This document shows positions 1-9,554 of a stretch of 64,000 nt of DNA, in pieces. A program made the translations under genes and the position numbers. The notes beneath the pieces were generated by a model that worked only from the letters and a program-made list of their open reading frames with translations, was not told the origin of the DNA and ran no database searches. The DNA lies in contig LYSV01000010.1 of assembly GCA_001657315.1 (NCBI GenBank), positions 54,199 through 118,198 of the forward strand, given 5' to 3'. How positions within the stretch are numbered: the stretch's first letter is position 1; each line of letters starts with the position of its first letter. Source of the DNA: Flammeovirgaceae bacterium BBD 1991-12. Its GTDB lineage: Bacteria > Bacteroidota > Bacteroidia > Cytophagales > Cyclobacteriaceae.

Positions 1-277
1 TATGATAAGGAATAGTAAAGCTCGTTTCATAGGGAGTGTGTTTGCGTGCTACTCATAGGATGCTGGTCCTGAAGCAATTCCATAAATTATTCAAAAAAAA
101 TCAATTACCCGGAATAACGGTGATAATTCCTATGAAATCAGAAAAGAAAAGGTGATCAGAAGGCCGGTACAGGGAGGTCTGGGGTTTTGGGGCTGGTATT
201 TATCATATGGAAATCAGCATGCTAAGCTATAACTGAAATCTAAGGTATTGATTTACAGGGGCGAGTAAGAGCCTTTT

Positions 278-326
278 GAAAGCTGGAAGTCAGAAGCCCG
301 TCCTAACTTCCAGCTTCCACCTTTCC
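278..326. repeat. Inverted repeat with 7-bp words (AGCTGGAAGTCAG / CTAACTTCCAGCT), downstream of DoxX-family gene
   Basis: Arms 281-293 and 303-315 complementary at 12/13 positions; words GGAAGTC/GGAAGTT; ends 11 nt from the stop of the minus-strand gene at 338. Confidence 0.75.
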
Positions 327-337
327 AACAATACAAA

Positions 338-787
338 TTAACCTTTTTTACGCTGCAGATCCCTCCTTCGTAACTCATCCAGTGAAAACCGGCCACCACC
401 ATAAATGAAGAATAGCGCCAACAGAGCCAATACAATAATGGCCATAGCCAGTTCCAGATGGTTCTCTACGGTGAGGAAATGACCGGCATTAAAGATCACC
501 GCTCCGATGAGGATAGGTAGATTCAACAGGCACATCGCCCGCGTGTAGGCTCCCATAGCGATCAGGCATCCGCCTACCAGATGGGTAATGGAAATGTAAT
601 GGGCTATAGGAATGGTAAGAAAAAGCCCGTCCATGGAGGCAACATTTTCTGTGAGGGCCTGAAAATTTTGTGTGAAAATAAAACCTTTATAGAAAATAAA
701 GATACCGAGCGCCAACCTGATTACGTCCATCCATGATGGAGCTTTGACCGTGTCAAGCCACAGGTCTATTCGTTGTACGGCATTCAT
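338..787 (-). CDS. DoxX family membrane protein
   Basis: 149 aa, four hydrophobic segments, DoxX-like pattern. Confidence 0.65.
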   Translation of the reverse strand: MNAVQRIDLWLDTVKAPSWMDVIRLALGIFIFYKGFIFTQNFQALTENVASMDGLFLTIPIAHYISITHLVGGCLIAMGAYTRAMCLLNLPILIGAVIFNAGHFLTVENHLELAMAIIVLALLALFFIYGGGRFSLDELRRRDLQRKKG

Positions 788-968
788 GGTGTGTATGGGT
801 TAGTTGATACCCAATAATATAATGAAAATAGCCGTAAAACTCAAGTTAGAGTTCTCAGACAAATGCGCCGTTTTTCACGTAAAGGATGGAAGAAGCGCAA
901 AGCCCTGATATTCTTCCTGTGTAGGTTTTGTGGCCTTAGCACACCTTTTTGCAGGTCTGTTCGAAACC

Positions 969-1814
969 TTAATTTGAGATCCTCGGAAACTTCTTAAAAT
1001 CCGCTTTTCTCTTTTCCAGAAAGGCATCCCGGCCTTCTTTGGCCTCATCCGTCATGTAGGCCAGCCGGGTGGCTTCACCAGCGAATACCTGCTGACCCAC
1101 CATACCGTCATCCGTGAGGTTAAAGGCGAATTTTAGCATGCGAATGGAAATGGGGGACTTTTCCAGTATCTCCTGTGCCCATTGGTAGGCGGTGTCTTCC
1201 AGTTCCTCATGCGGTACTACGGCATTGACCATACCCATCTCATAGGCTTCCTGAGCTGAGTAGTTCCTTCCCAGGAAGAAGATCTCCCTTGCCCGCTTCT
1301 GACCAACCATTTTAGCCAGGTAGGCAGATCCGTACCCACCATCAAAGCTTGTTACATCAGCGTCGGTCTGTTTAAAAATGGCATGCTCTTTACTGGCCAG
1401 TGTAAGGTCGCACACGACATGCAGGCTATGACCGCCGCCTACCGCCCAGCCGGGGACTACGGCAATGACCGCTTTGGGCATGAACCGGATCAGCCGTTGT
1501 ACTTCAAGGATGTTCAGCCTTGCCACACCATCGTCATCCACATATCCCTGTTTGCCACGCGCCCGCTGGTCTCCTCCACTGCAAAATGAATATACACCGT
1601 CTTTCGGCGAAGGGCCCTCCGCAGATAGCAGTACCACGCCAATTTCGGGGTCTTCCCGGGCATCGAGGAAAGCGTCATAAAGCTCCCCCACGGTTTTTGG
1701 ACGAAAAGCGTTTCGTACTTCAGGCCGGTTGAACGCAATGCGCGCTACACCATCAGATTTTTTGTAAGTGATATCTGTGTATTCTTTAGCTTTTTTCCAC
1801 TGAGGTGCTGTCAT
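969..1814 (-). CDS. menB: 1,4-dihydroxy-2-naphthoyl-CoA synthase
   Basis: Crotonase fold with MenB-type motifs CSGGDQRARG, GWAVGGGHSLHVVCDLTLAS, DADVTSFDGGYGSAYLA; start placed at MTAPQW. Confidence 0.93.
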   Translation of the reverse strand: MTAPQWKKAKEYTDITYKKSDGVARIAFNRPEVRNAFRPKTVGELYDAFLDAREDPEIGVVLLSAEGPSPKDGVYSFCSGGDQRARGKQGYVDDDGVARLNILEVQRLIRFMPKAVIAVVPGWAVGGGHSLHVVCDLTLASKEHAIFKQTDADVTSFDGGYGSAYLAKMVGQKRAREIFFLGRNYSAQEAYEMGMVNAVVPHEELEDTAYQWAQEILEKSPISIRMLKFAFNLTDDGMVGQQVFAGEATRLAYMTDEAKEGRDAFLEKRKADFKKFPRISN

Positions 1815-1882
1815 CGTAAGGTATTTGTTAATTTGTAAGATCCAAGACTCCAAAAATACAAATACTCCTTATTTTCGTTCCT

Positions 1883-2050
1883 ATGAAGAAAAAAGAATGC
1901 CCGTCATGTGCTATGGAAATTGACGCTAAAAGTAAGGAGTGTCCGATTTGCGGCTATGAATTCCCTCAAACCTCTGTGGGGATGAAAACCATGGTCATCC
2001 TGCTGGTTCTTCTTCTACTCTTTCTCATATTTTTTTGGGGCTGTCAATAG
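1883..2050 (+). CDS. Small zinc-ribbon protein with C-terminal TM helix (55 aa)
   Basis: MKKKECPSCAMEIDAKSKECPICGYEFPQTSVGMKTMVILLVLLLLFLIFFWGCQ; two CxxC pairs plus TM; below the ORF-track length cutoff. Confidence 0.7.
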   Translation: MKKKECPSCAMEIDAKSKECPICGYEFPQTSVGMKTMVILLVLLLLFLIFFWGCQ

Positions 2051-2229
2051 GAAGTAGCAGTCAACCACAAACCATTAAGGTCAATAAGGTTCAGGTTAAT
2101 TTTACACAGCTTTCAATCAAACAAGATGTAGAAATGCCCTTATCAGGCTCGTATTTTTACTGATATTCGTGAAAAAAGCACCAAACTATATAAAACTGAT
2201 TCTTTTATTAACCTAAACAAAACAAAAAC

Positions 2230-2694
2230 ATGAAGAAAGTTTTACTAACCATAATGCTACTGGCCATACTGGGAGTTTCCTATGGTCAGGAGCCCTCATT
2301 CCGTTTTGCTGATAAATCCGGTGAAATGGAAGTAGATGTGCCGGAATATGCTTCTCAACATTACCTTGGTCAGGAATTTACCCAAAAATTCTATGCACTG
2401 AAGGAAAAATATGTTTACAAACCCCAGGCCTCCTTCAATTCTCCGAACCCGGCCTCCATCACCGAGAAACCTTCCATCTACAATTCATTAAAGAAGCTGG
2501 ACAGGTATTATAAAAAGCAACTTAAAAAAGGAAGCCTGAAAGAAGAGGAGGTAAAGGCGGCACTTTCAAAAGCTCTGGCCGTGGGCTATTCGGTTCGGTA
2601 TGCTGATACAGAGGATCTTGAGAAGATACTTTGGAAAACCAAGGATGTCGCGGAGATAGAGAAGATATTTACCAAAAGAATTGCGTTAAATTAA
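2230..2694 (+). CDS. Hypothetical secreted protein
   Basis: 154 aa, N-terminal signal peptide MKKVLLTIMLLAILGVSYGQ. Confidence 0.65.
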   Translation: MKKVLLTIMLLAILGVSYGQEPSFRFADKSGEMEVDVPEYASQHYLGQEFTQKFYALKEKYVYKPQASFNSPNPASITEKPSIYNSLKKLDRYYKKQLKKGSLKEEEVKAALSKALAVGYSVRYADTEDLEKILWKTKDVAEIEKIFTKRIALN

Positions 2695-2763
2695 GATGGA
2701 GAACAGGCTGTCGTTTGGCAGCCTTTCGCTATTGTGCTATCCTTTGAGCAAGGCAGGCTCTCT

Positions 2764-3180
2764 TTAGCTATACCTTTTTGAAATATAATCCACTGACTGG
2801 CGGATCAACTCCTTCAACACCTTTTCATCAATATCTTCCAGTTTTCTGACATAAAGACAGGCCTTGCCGGTTTTATATTTTCCGAGTCCCGCCATAAGCT
2901 CGTCATACTTTGAAAACCCTGACATAATGTAGAGTGTCAGGGTTTGTTTTCTAGGGCTGAATCCTGTCAGAAACCAGTCGCCTTCCTGACCGCTCTTGTA
3001 TTTGTAGTGGTACTGGCCAAAACCTACAATACTGGTACCCCACATTTTTGGTTCTTTGCCAGTGATCCCTTTCATCAGATCCAGAATTTTATAGGAGTCT
3101 GTTCTCTTTTTTTCATCCTCCACACCATCAAGAAATTGAGTAACGCTGCCCTCGTTGAGTTTGGTCTTTAATTCTGCCAT
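2764..3180 (-). CDS. DUF1801 domain-containing protein
   Basis: 138 aa; MWGTSIVGFGQYHYKYKSGQEGDWFLTGFSPRKQTLTLYIM pattern. Confidence 0.8.
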   Translation of the reverse strand: MAELKTKLNEGSVTQFLDGVEDEKKRTDSYKILDLMKGITGKEPKMWGTSIVGFGQYHYKYKSGQEGDWFLTGFSPRKQTLTLYIMSGFSKYDELMAGLGKYKTGKACLYVRKLEDIDEKVLKELIRQSVDYISKRYS

Positions 3181-3312
3181 GTTGCTTTCAATTGTAAAAT
3201 GTAGCCTACCGGAATTTAAGAAAATTCAGGCAAACCTAATTGCTGTCGTAGGGCAACGGATATTTTTCCTCTTAAGATCCGGATTTCCGGTGGTTACCGG
3301 AGCTGGTAGCTA

Positions 3313-3425
3313 CCGGCATAGGGCATAGAGCATAGCGCTTGGCGTATGTCCTGTTTAGGATTAGAACTTAAAGCTGAATATCTACACTCCCTACGCTATG
3401 CCCCATGCGCCAGGCCCTATGCCCT
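3313..3425. repeat. Inverted repeat with 7-bp words (GGCATAG), abuts stop of EamA transporter
   Basis: Left arm CGGCATA GGGCATA GAGCATA GCGCTTG GCGTATG; reverse complement of right arm GGGCATA GGGCCTG GCGCATG GGGCATA GCGTAGG. Confidence 0.75.
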
Positions 3426-4286
3426 TCACCTGTAGGATCTCACACTTTCAATGACTACCGTACTGATGATCAGTACTCCGCCAATGATGGTGTTAAGCCC
3501 CGGAATTTCACCCAGGAATATCATACCGAGTACTATTCCATAGATCGGTTGGCTACTGCTGATAATACTGGCTGTACTTACAGAAAAATGCTTAAAACTC
3601 ATGACAAACAAGGTATGACCAATGGCCGTAGTGACCAGCGCAAGTGTAAGAGTGGGAAGCCACTGCGAAGCAATACCCGATGTATCCAGAACGAGTAATA
3701 CCGGCCATGAGAAGATCGTCACCACTACCAATTGATAGAACATCAGCATAGAACCGGGGTAACGCTGTACCTTGTGCTTCAGAAATACATTCCGCAAAGA
3801 GTACAGGATAGAAGAAAAGAGGCCAAGTGCTATCCCCCTGGTGTAATTGTCCTGCAGGTCAAAGCCTGGGGCCAGAAAGTATATTCCCAGCATAGCCAGA
3901 CCACCCAATATGATATGCGAAACCCTGAACCTGGTTTTGAGAATGAGCGGCTCCAGAATAGCCGTAAATGCCGGATAGGTGAATAGTGAAAGCATGCCAA
4001 TGGCTACTGAGGAATAGTGCAATGCGAAAAAATAGCTGATCCAGTGTCCTCCCAGCAGTACTCCGCCAAGGATCAGCGCAGGAATATCACGCTTATTATG
4101 CACACGCAGGCTTACCTTCCACCACCAGCAGAACAAACCAAGAAAAACAGCAGCTATAAGACACCTCCACCAGATAGTCACCGGCGGAGGCATGGTAATG
4201 TACCTTCCCAGAACTCCGGAGGTGCTCATAAGCACCATGGCGAGATTAAGTTCAATTACACGTGATATATCCGCAGATTTTTTCAA
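3426..4286 (-). CDS. EamA/DMT family transporter
   Basis: 286 aa, about 10 TM, duplicated EamA-like halves. Confidence 0.85.
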   Translation of the reverse strand: MKKSADISRVIELNLAMVLMSTSGVLGRYITMPPPVTIWWRCLIAAVFLGLFCWWWKVSLRVHNKRDIPALILGGVLLGGHWISYFFALHYSSVAIGMLSLFTYPAFTAILEPLILKTRFRVSHIILGGLAMLGIYFLAPGFDLQDNYTRGIALGLFSSILYSLRNVFLKHKVQRYPGSMLMFYQLVVVTIFSWPVLLVLDTSGIASQWLPTLTLALVTTAIGHTLFVMSFKHFSVSTASIISSSQPIYGIVLGMIFLGEIPGLNTIIGGVLIISTVVIESVRSYR

Positions 4287-4384
4287 GGGCTTAAATGCTG
4301 AGGTGCGAAAATAGTAAAGATTGTAAAACCAACATGATCGGCACCCGGAAAAGCACTTATCCCAACTTTATCAAATTTAAGAAC

Positions 4385-4500
4385 AGGGGTCAGGCACCAA
4401 AGATCAGGAGTCAGTCCGCCGCATCCTGTGAGCCTACAGGATTCCCCGCCGGGTCCCGTGGACCCATGGGGGTTCTGTGAATGCGAACGCGAATGTGAGG
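4385..4500. repeat. GC-rich palindromic intergenic repeat (family 2), related to 19430-19490
   Basis: Contains ATCCTGTgagcctACAGGAT and GGGTCCcgtGGACCC; reverse complement shares CTCACATTC..TTCGCA..AGAACCCC..GGGGAATCC with 19430-19472. Confidence 0.6.
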
Positions 4501-4671
4501 AAAAGGAAATTATAAATATTGCAATTGCTCGTTTTTATATTCTGACCTCTGATTTTGTGTGCCTTAAAAAGACTGACCAGATAGTTTAACAGCCTGTTAA
4601 CATTTATTGGCAATCTGTTAACATGCCTTCATTCACCTGCCAGTTAAATTCGGGGTAAAAACTCAACGATC

Positions 4672-5559
4672 ATGAAAAAACAAGTATTAGTTGTCATATT
4701 GCTGGTGGCCGGGGTAGCCCAATCCCAGCCTCAGGGGTTAAGGCTTACCGACAAAACCGGCAGGGTTAAGCTACTGGGACAGTCCTCAATGCAGCAGCTA
4801 AAAGAGGACCCTTTTGGGGAATGGTTCGACAAGAACTATAACGAATATGAGGTAAATAAAAACCATATCGCAGGGCTGCTTGATCTGTACGGCGCATTTG
4901 ATTCTGTAACATTGTTCATGGGTACATGGTGCGGTGACAGCAAAAGAGAGGTGCCCCGGTTTTACAAAATCCTGGATCAATTGAAATTTGATAAGCAGAA
5001 AGTAAAGCTGATCGCTGTAGACCGGACCTTCCAGAACTACAAACAAAGTCCCGGAAGGGAAGAGGCCGGACTGAACATTCACAGGGTTCCTACCTTTATT
5101 TTTCACAAAGATTCACTGGAAACAGGACGTATTGTGGAAAAGCCGCGTACTACGCTGGAGGAGGATATGCAGGCGATTATTGCCGGGAAGGGGTACCTGC
5201 CAAATTATGAGGTAGTACAGGCACTGGATCATCTTTTCACTCACCATGTACTGGAAGATATACAAGCAGCAAAGGACTCTCTTGCGGTTGTTTACAAAAA
5301 CAAAGTGGCCAATAAGTACGAGCTCAATACCTACGGACTCCTATTGTTTTCTTCCTTTCATATTGCAGAAGCACATTTAGTCTACCGGATCAACCGTTTG
5401 ATGTTTCCTGATGAACCGGTGACACATGCCAGTCTGGCGAGGCTTGAAGCTGTGCTGGGCCATAAAGAATCGGCACTGGAAGGGTACGAAAAAGCGTTGG
5501 CACTGGCACCGGATGATAAAAACATCAAGAGCTCCATTGCCAGCCTGAAAGGTCGGTAA
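4672..5559 (+). CDS. Secreted thioredoxin-fold protein with C-terminal TPR-like region
   Basis: Signal peptide; MGTWCGDSKREVPRF thioredoxin-like motif, HRVPTFIFHK; C-terminal helical repeat. Confidence 0.7.
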   Translation: MKKQVLVVILLVAGVAQSQPQGLRLTDKTGRVKLLGQSSMQQLKEDPFGEWFDKNYNEYEVNKNHIAGLLDLYGAFDSVTLFMGTWCGDSKREVPRFYKILDQLKFDKQKVKLIAVDRTFQNYKQSPGREEAGLNIHRVPTFIFHKDSLETGRIVEKPRTTLEEDMQAIIAGKGYLPNYEVVQALDHLFTHHVLEDIQAAKDSLAVVYKNKVANKYELNTYGLLLFSSFHIAEAHLVYRINRLMFPDEPVTHASLARLEAVLGHKESALEGYEKALALAPDDKNIKSSIASLKGR

Positions 5560-5593
5560 GTCATGGATGGTTATGGGTATCTAATATTAGCGC

Positions 5594-5630
5594 TTTGAAC
5601 ATTCAACTTTGAATATTCAACACTGAACCC
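5594..5630. repeat. Single-arm 7-bp periodic repeat (TTGAACA/TTCAACT words)
   Basis: TTGAACA TTCAACT TTGAATA TTCAACA CTGAACC. Confidence 0.6.
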
Positions 5631-5678
5631 ATACTGGTGAGTGCCGTCATGGTTTACTTTGGACGTCAGGAGCAGGAC

Positions 5679-5870
5679 TCACCTTTGGGTGGCTGTACCG
5701 TGTTTCAGACCAAAATAAGCCATAGGGCCTACTATCGGAAAAAAAATGACGAATGCTATCCAGACTATTTTGGAGCCGGCAGGGTTCATACCAGACCTGG
5801 CGATGCTGACTATAGCCGCTGCCCAAAGGACAAGGGCCAATGTTACCATCACTATGATAAGTGTTTGCAT
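5679..5870 (-). CDS. PLDc_N domain-containing small membrane protein
   Basis: 63 aa, KIVWIAFVIFFPIVGPMAYFGLKH is typical of the phospholipase D N-terminal membrane motif. Confidence 0.65.
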   Translation of the reverse strand: MQTLIIVMVTLALVLWAAAIVSIARSGMNPAGSKIVWIAFVIFFPIVGPMAYFGLKHGTATQR

Positions 5871-5882
5871 AGGCGAAATATT

Positions 5883-6131
5883 TTATTGAAGGATATTTGT
5901 AATAATAACCACACTGAGCAAGGTAAAAACTACAATCATCATAATAGTGGCGAAGGCAAGACGTTTCTTACGACTTACTTCCGATTTTTTCCATGCTTTC
6001 AGTTCTTCCCATGGAGGTTTACGACTGGTTTTTCCGTACCAGTGAGACAATTTACTTCTGAGCGAGGTTTTCCCCTTCAGTAGATTCCGGTTGTTTCTAA
6101 GGCTGGTTTCCGCCTGACTTGCAAAACCCAT
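5883..6131 (-). CDS. Hypothetical protein with C-terminal TM helix
   Basis: Start moved to MGFASQ because the upstream M lies in a terminator hairpin. Confidence 0.5.
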   Translation of the reverse strand: MGFASQAETSLRNNRNLLKGKTSLRSKLSHWYGKTSRKPPWEELKAWKKSEVSRKKRLAFATIMMIVVFTLLSVVIITNILQ

Positions 6132-6145
6132 ATTCTTAAAATAAA

Positions 6146-6172
6146 AAAAGGTGGCTCCTGAAACCACCTTTT
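6146..6172 (-). terminator. Rho-independent-like terminator downstream of trxA
   Basis: AAAAGGTGG-ctcctgaaa-CCACCTTTT. Confidence 0.75.
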
Positions 6173-6235
6173 ACTAAATTATTTCTTTGCAAGAATGCTT
6201 ATTCCAGCACCCGCGGGCCAGATAACCAGTAGTTA

Positions 6236-6559
6236 CTAGACCAGTTGCGCATCCAGCTTTTGTGACAATACTCCCTTAGGTACGGCGCCTACCTGCTTGT
6301 CAACAATCTCACCTCCCTTGAATACAAGTAGAGTAGGGATGCTGCGTATTCCGTACTTGGCAGAAACATTGGGATTTTCATCAACATTGACCTTGCCTAT
6401 CACAGCTTTTCCATCATAGTCACCGGCCAGTTCCTCCACTACGGGCCCTATCATTTTACAGGGTCCACACCACTCAGCCCAGAAATCCACCAACACGGGT
6501 TGATCGCCACTAACGACTTCTTCGAAATTGGCGTCTGTAAGTTCAATTGTCTTGCTCAT
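6236..6559 (-). CDS. trxA: Thioredoxin
   Basis: WAEWCGPCK active site, 107 aa. Confidence 0.95.
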   Translation of the reverse strand: MSKTIELTDANFEEVVSGDQPVLVDFWAEWCGPCKMIGPVVEELAGDYDGKAVIGKVNVDENPNVSAKYGIRSIPTLLVFKGGEIVDKQVGAVPKGVLSQKLDAQLV

Positions 6560-6681
6560 TATTCTATTCTTTAATAAATTCCTATACTTTCAAAGTTGCA
6601 ACACAAATATAGTAGAATTTCGTTCCTGACAGACCGCAAGTAGTTCATAATTAATATTGATGGTCTGATAGAGGACAGTTA

Positions 6682-7341
6682 TTATTTGGCAAAGACAGGG
6701 AATCCGGCGCTGAGCTGGAACATAGAGATAAAACCTTCCTGTCCTCCAACGCTATCTGTATATTCCTGTGTAAATATATTGGAAACACTAAACGAGAACC
6801 GGCCATTAAAGCTCAGGCCGGATGCCAACTCATAGCCGGCGCCCAGTGCGAATTTTATGTCGGTACCGTTAACGGATTCGTCAAAATCCTGAGTTAATGC
6901 CAGACTGGCGTCGTCATTGCTGAGGGTATTGGTGCTTTTTGCAGACAGTAAAAAGTTTACCGTGGGGCCGATTTCTGCCGTGAAACCAGATTGATGATGA
7001 TATTTCAGCAATATAGGTAAACATAAAAAGCTATACCTGTCTTTTAGTTCCTGATCAAGGTCTTCTACTGTTCCCACTATTTCACCGAGGGTCTCGCCTG
7101 TCAGCCGGCCGCCCTCTCCGGAATACATTAACTCTACCTGCAGGCCGATATTGTCTGTGAAACCATAGTTGAGGAAGGCCCCCAGATGAAAGCTGGCCAG
7201 TGGGCTGATGTCCAGTTCAGGATCGGGATCAAAAAAGATCGTGGAAACGTTCAGGCCACTTTTAACGCCAAACTTTATCTGCGCAAATACGGAACAATTT
7301 ATTAGTATCAGCGCTGCAAAAAACAGTAGACTTTTTTTCAT
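6682..7341 (-). CDS. Outer membrane beta-barrel (PorT-like) protein
   Basis: Signal peptide; FGVKSGLNVSTI, LALGAGYEL and repeated amphipathic strands. Confidence 0.75.
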   Translation of the reverse strand: MKKSLLFFAALILINCSVFAQIKFGVKSGLNVSTIFFDPDPELDISPLASFHLGAFLNYGFTDNIGLQVELMYSGEGGRLTGETLGEIVGTVEDLDQELKDRYSFLCLPILLKYHHQSGFTAEIGPTVNFLLSAKSTNTLSNDDASLALTQDFDESVNGTDIKFALGAGYELASGLSFNGRFSFSVSNIFTQEYTDSVGGQEGFISMFQLSAGFPVFAK

Positions 7342-7364
7342 GATTTTCAGTTTTGATATTTCAG

Positions 7365-8858
7365 TTAATTTGGTTGCTGATAGAAGTAGAAGTCCTTCAC
7401 CAGGGAAGAGGTTTCCCAGGGGATCTGTCGGTTGTTGGATTTTTTCATTACGCTGACCCTTACCTGCTTGAAGAGATCCTCAAGCTTGAGATCAGGTTTG
7501 TAGATATGTTTGAGTATTTCCTGTGTATACAAACCATTTTGGCCTGTACCATCAGAAGCTGTTCTGCCCGGCGCTGTGGCAAAGGCAACAATAGTCCCAG
7601 GAGGGGCATCCGTACCTGTAAGTCCCCCTGAACTATCACTTTGACGTGTTTGCAGATCCTTGAAGGGATTGTTTCGGCAGGCATCCAGAATAACGATACT
7701 GGTTTCCATTTCCATCAATTCCATTCGGGACAGTATACTACCCGTATCTATACAGGTGGAAGTAATATCGCTGGCACTGCCTAACTGCACATCCACCGGG
7801 ATCAGATAATTTCTACCTGTATTTTGTATGCCATGCCCTGCATAGAAGATCACCCCAGTTTTATACTCTTCAAGCTTTAGCAGATAGTTTCCTACCACCT
7901 TTTTCATTTCGTCTGCTCCCAGGTCCTGAAACTTCATGACTTCAAATCCCAGCTTCTTCAGTGCTATGTGCATGTCGTAGGCATCATTCCCTGGGTTTTT
8001 CAGATCGGTGGCATACCTGTACTCACTATTGCCGATCACCAGTGCGAGCCCGCGATACTGGGTTTTTTCTGCTTCCTTGTAATACACCCGGCGTGAAAAG
8101 GTGGATTCACCAAATTCATCAGTGATTTTTACTTCAATTTTGTTTTCTCCCGGTTTGAGGTTAAGGTTGGCGATGTAGGTATAGGAGCATTTTTTATCAT
8201 AGGTGGTAATGTCAGTCAGTGTCTCAAATGGCTCACCGTTAAAACGGATATCTGTATTTATTTTTTCTGCGTCTGACTTTATACAAAGCTGGAGTGAAAA
8301 TATCTCCACATCTGTTCTGAAGTTGTTTTTAACGGGACTTATCCATCCCATGGAGGGCCTGTTTCCTTCCTTTTCTTCAAATTCCTTTAACCCAAGGCTG
8401 TACACGTCTTCGTCCACGACCCCTGACTTATCAGGGTCTTCATCTATGACCTTTATCTTTTTTCTGTGGTACAACCTGAGATCATTGAATTTCAGCTCCC
8501 CTTCCTGCGCGGATAGTTGTATAAATGAAAGATTTGAGCCAAAGCCGTCGTCATACCCCGCCTTGATGTAATACTTCTGCCCTTTGATCACTCCAAAACT
8601 TACGGTCTTGGACGTGAACACGGAAGCTTTTAGCTTCATATCAATGGCCCCCTCATTGTATACCCGGTATATCATCCTTGAACCGTTGGACAAATGGCCG
8701 ATGGTATTGTCATTGACCTGGGCCTGAAAAATGATAGCCCCTCCCTGAAATTGTTTCGGTCGGAAAACATGGATTTCTGCGTATTCGGCTTCCATTGTTG
8801 TGGTTCCTGCGTTCAGGACCAGAGCAAGAAAAGTGACGAAAACAGTTTTGGGGAACAT
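7365..8858 (-). CDS. Secreted caspase-family (C14) peptidase
   Basis: VIGNSEYRYATDLKNPGNDA, catalytic FYAGHG and LDACRNNPF motifs; N-terminal signal peptide and beta-rich domain. Confidence 0.9.
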   Translation of the reverse strand: MFPKTVFVTFLALVLNAGTTTMEAEYAEIHVFRPKQFQGGAIIFQAQVNDNTIGHLSNGSRMIYRVYNEGAIDMKLKASVFTSKTVSFGVIKGQKYYIKAGYDDGFGSNLSFIQLSAQEGELKFNDLRLYHRKKIKVIDEDPDKSGVVDEDVYSLGLKEFEEKEGNRPSMGWISPVKNNFRTDVEIFSLQLCIKSDAEKINTDIRFNGEPFETLTDITTYDKKCSYTYIANLNLKPGENKIEVKITDEFGESTFSRRVYYKEAEKTQYRGLALVIGNSEYRYATDLKNPGNDAYDMHIALKKLGFEVMKFQDLGADEMKKVVGNYLLKLEEYKTGVIFYAGHGIQNTGRNYLIPVDVQLGSASDITSTCIDTGSILSRMELMEMETSIVILDACRNNPFKDLQTRQSDSSGGLTGTDAPPGTIVAFATAPGRTASDGTGQNGLYTQEILKHIYKPDLKLEDLFKQVRVSVMKKSNNRQIPWETSSLVKDFYFYQQPN

Positions 8859-8980
8859 GTGATCAAAATAGCTACAAATTTTTTAAGCTCAAAGATTTGA
8901 TCGCGTAGTTTTCACTGTAAATCGGGGAGAAGATTTTAGGACGGACCCATGGTTTGACTTTGAGGGTCAGGAAGCGGGTA

Positions 8981-9349
8981 TTAGTCCTCCGGATAAGGAA
9001 TGTAAACGAAGTTCGTAAAGTTATCATCCACCACGAAAAGGCAGCAGAACTCATCCGGGTCCTTGTAGCTGACTTTAAAGTCCTCTGCTTTTTGACCGTC
9101 AACGATCTCACGCTGTACAAACTCATCAAGATAAGAGACATTATAGTTCCAATGGGTGGCCTGCTCGGTTTTGCCGATCAGTAACTGACCAATGGGCAGG
9201 TCGATTTTGGATACCGGAAAAATCGGGTAATCTGAAAATCCCCGCTTTCGGATCTGGTATGATGCTTCCTTCAGGGTATCTGCCACGGTTACAAAATCCT
9301 GCGAGATGGAACCCAGATACTTGCCGTTTAATTCGGGATCATTGTTCAT
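8981..9349 (-). CDS. Hypothetical protein
   Basis: 122 aa acidic ORF, no family recognised. Confidence 0.5.
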   Translation of the reverse strand: MNNDPELNGKYLGSISQDFVTVADTLKEASYQIRKRGFSDYPIFPVSKIDLPIGQLLIGKTEQATHWNYNVSYLDEFVQREIVDGQKAEDFKVSYKDPDEFCCLFVVDDNFTNFVYIPYPED

Positions 9350-9554
9350 ATAAAGATAAGATTTACCTTTTACACAAAACTACAAACTTTCAGAGACCCT
9401 GGCTTTTGACGCCGACACTTATATTTGTTAGTTTAGTCAGGCCTTGTCCAGCATAGGAAATCAGCTGTTTTTGATCCCCAGGTATTTTGTAAAAGGTTCT
9501 GAAACAGTGCATAAACACAGTGTAGTAAGGCATTAAAACCAAATCGTAATCAAC

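Noticed and set aside
7365-8858. Caspase-based antiphage system
   Set aside because: The protein has a signal peptide and a beta-barrel partner; no gasdermin, CHAT/TPR, NLR or CRISPR partner nearby.
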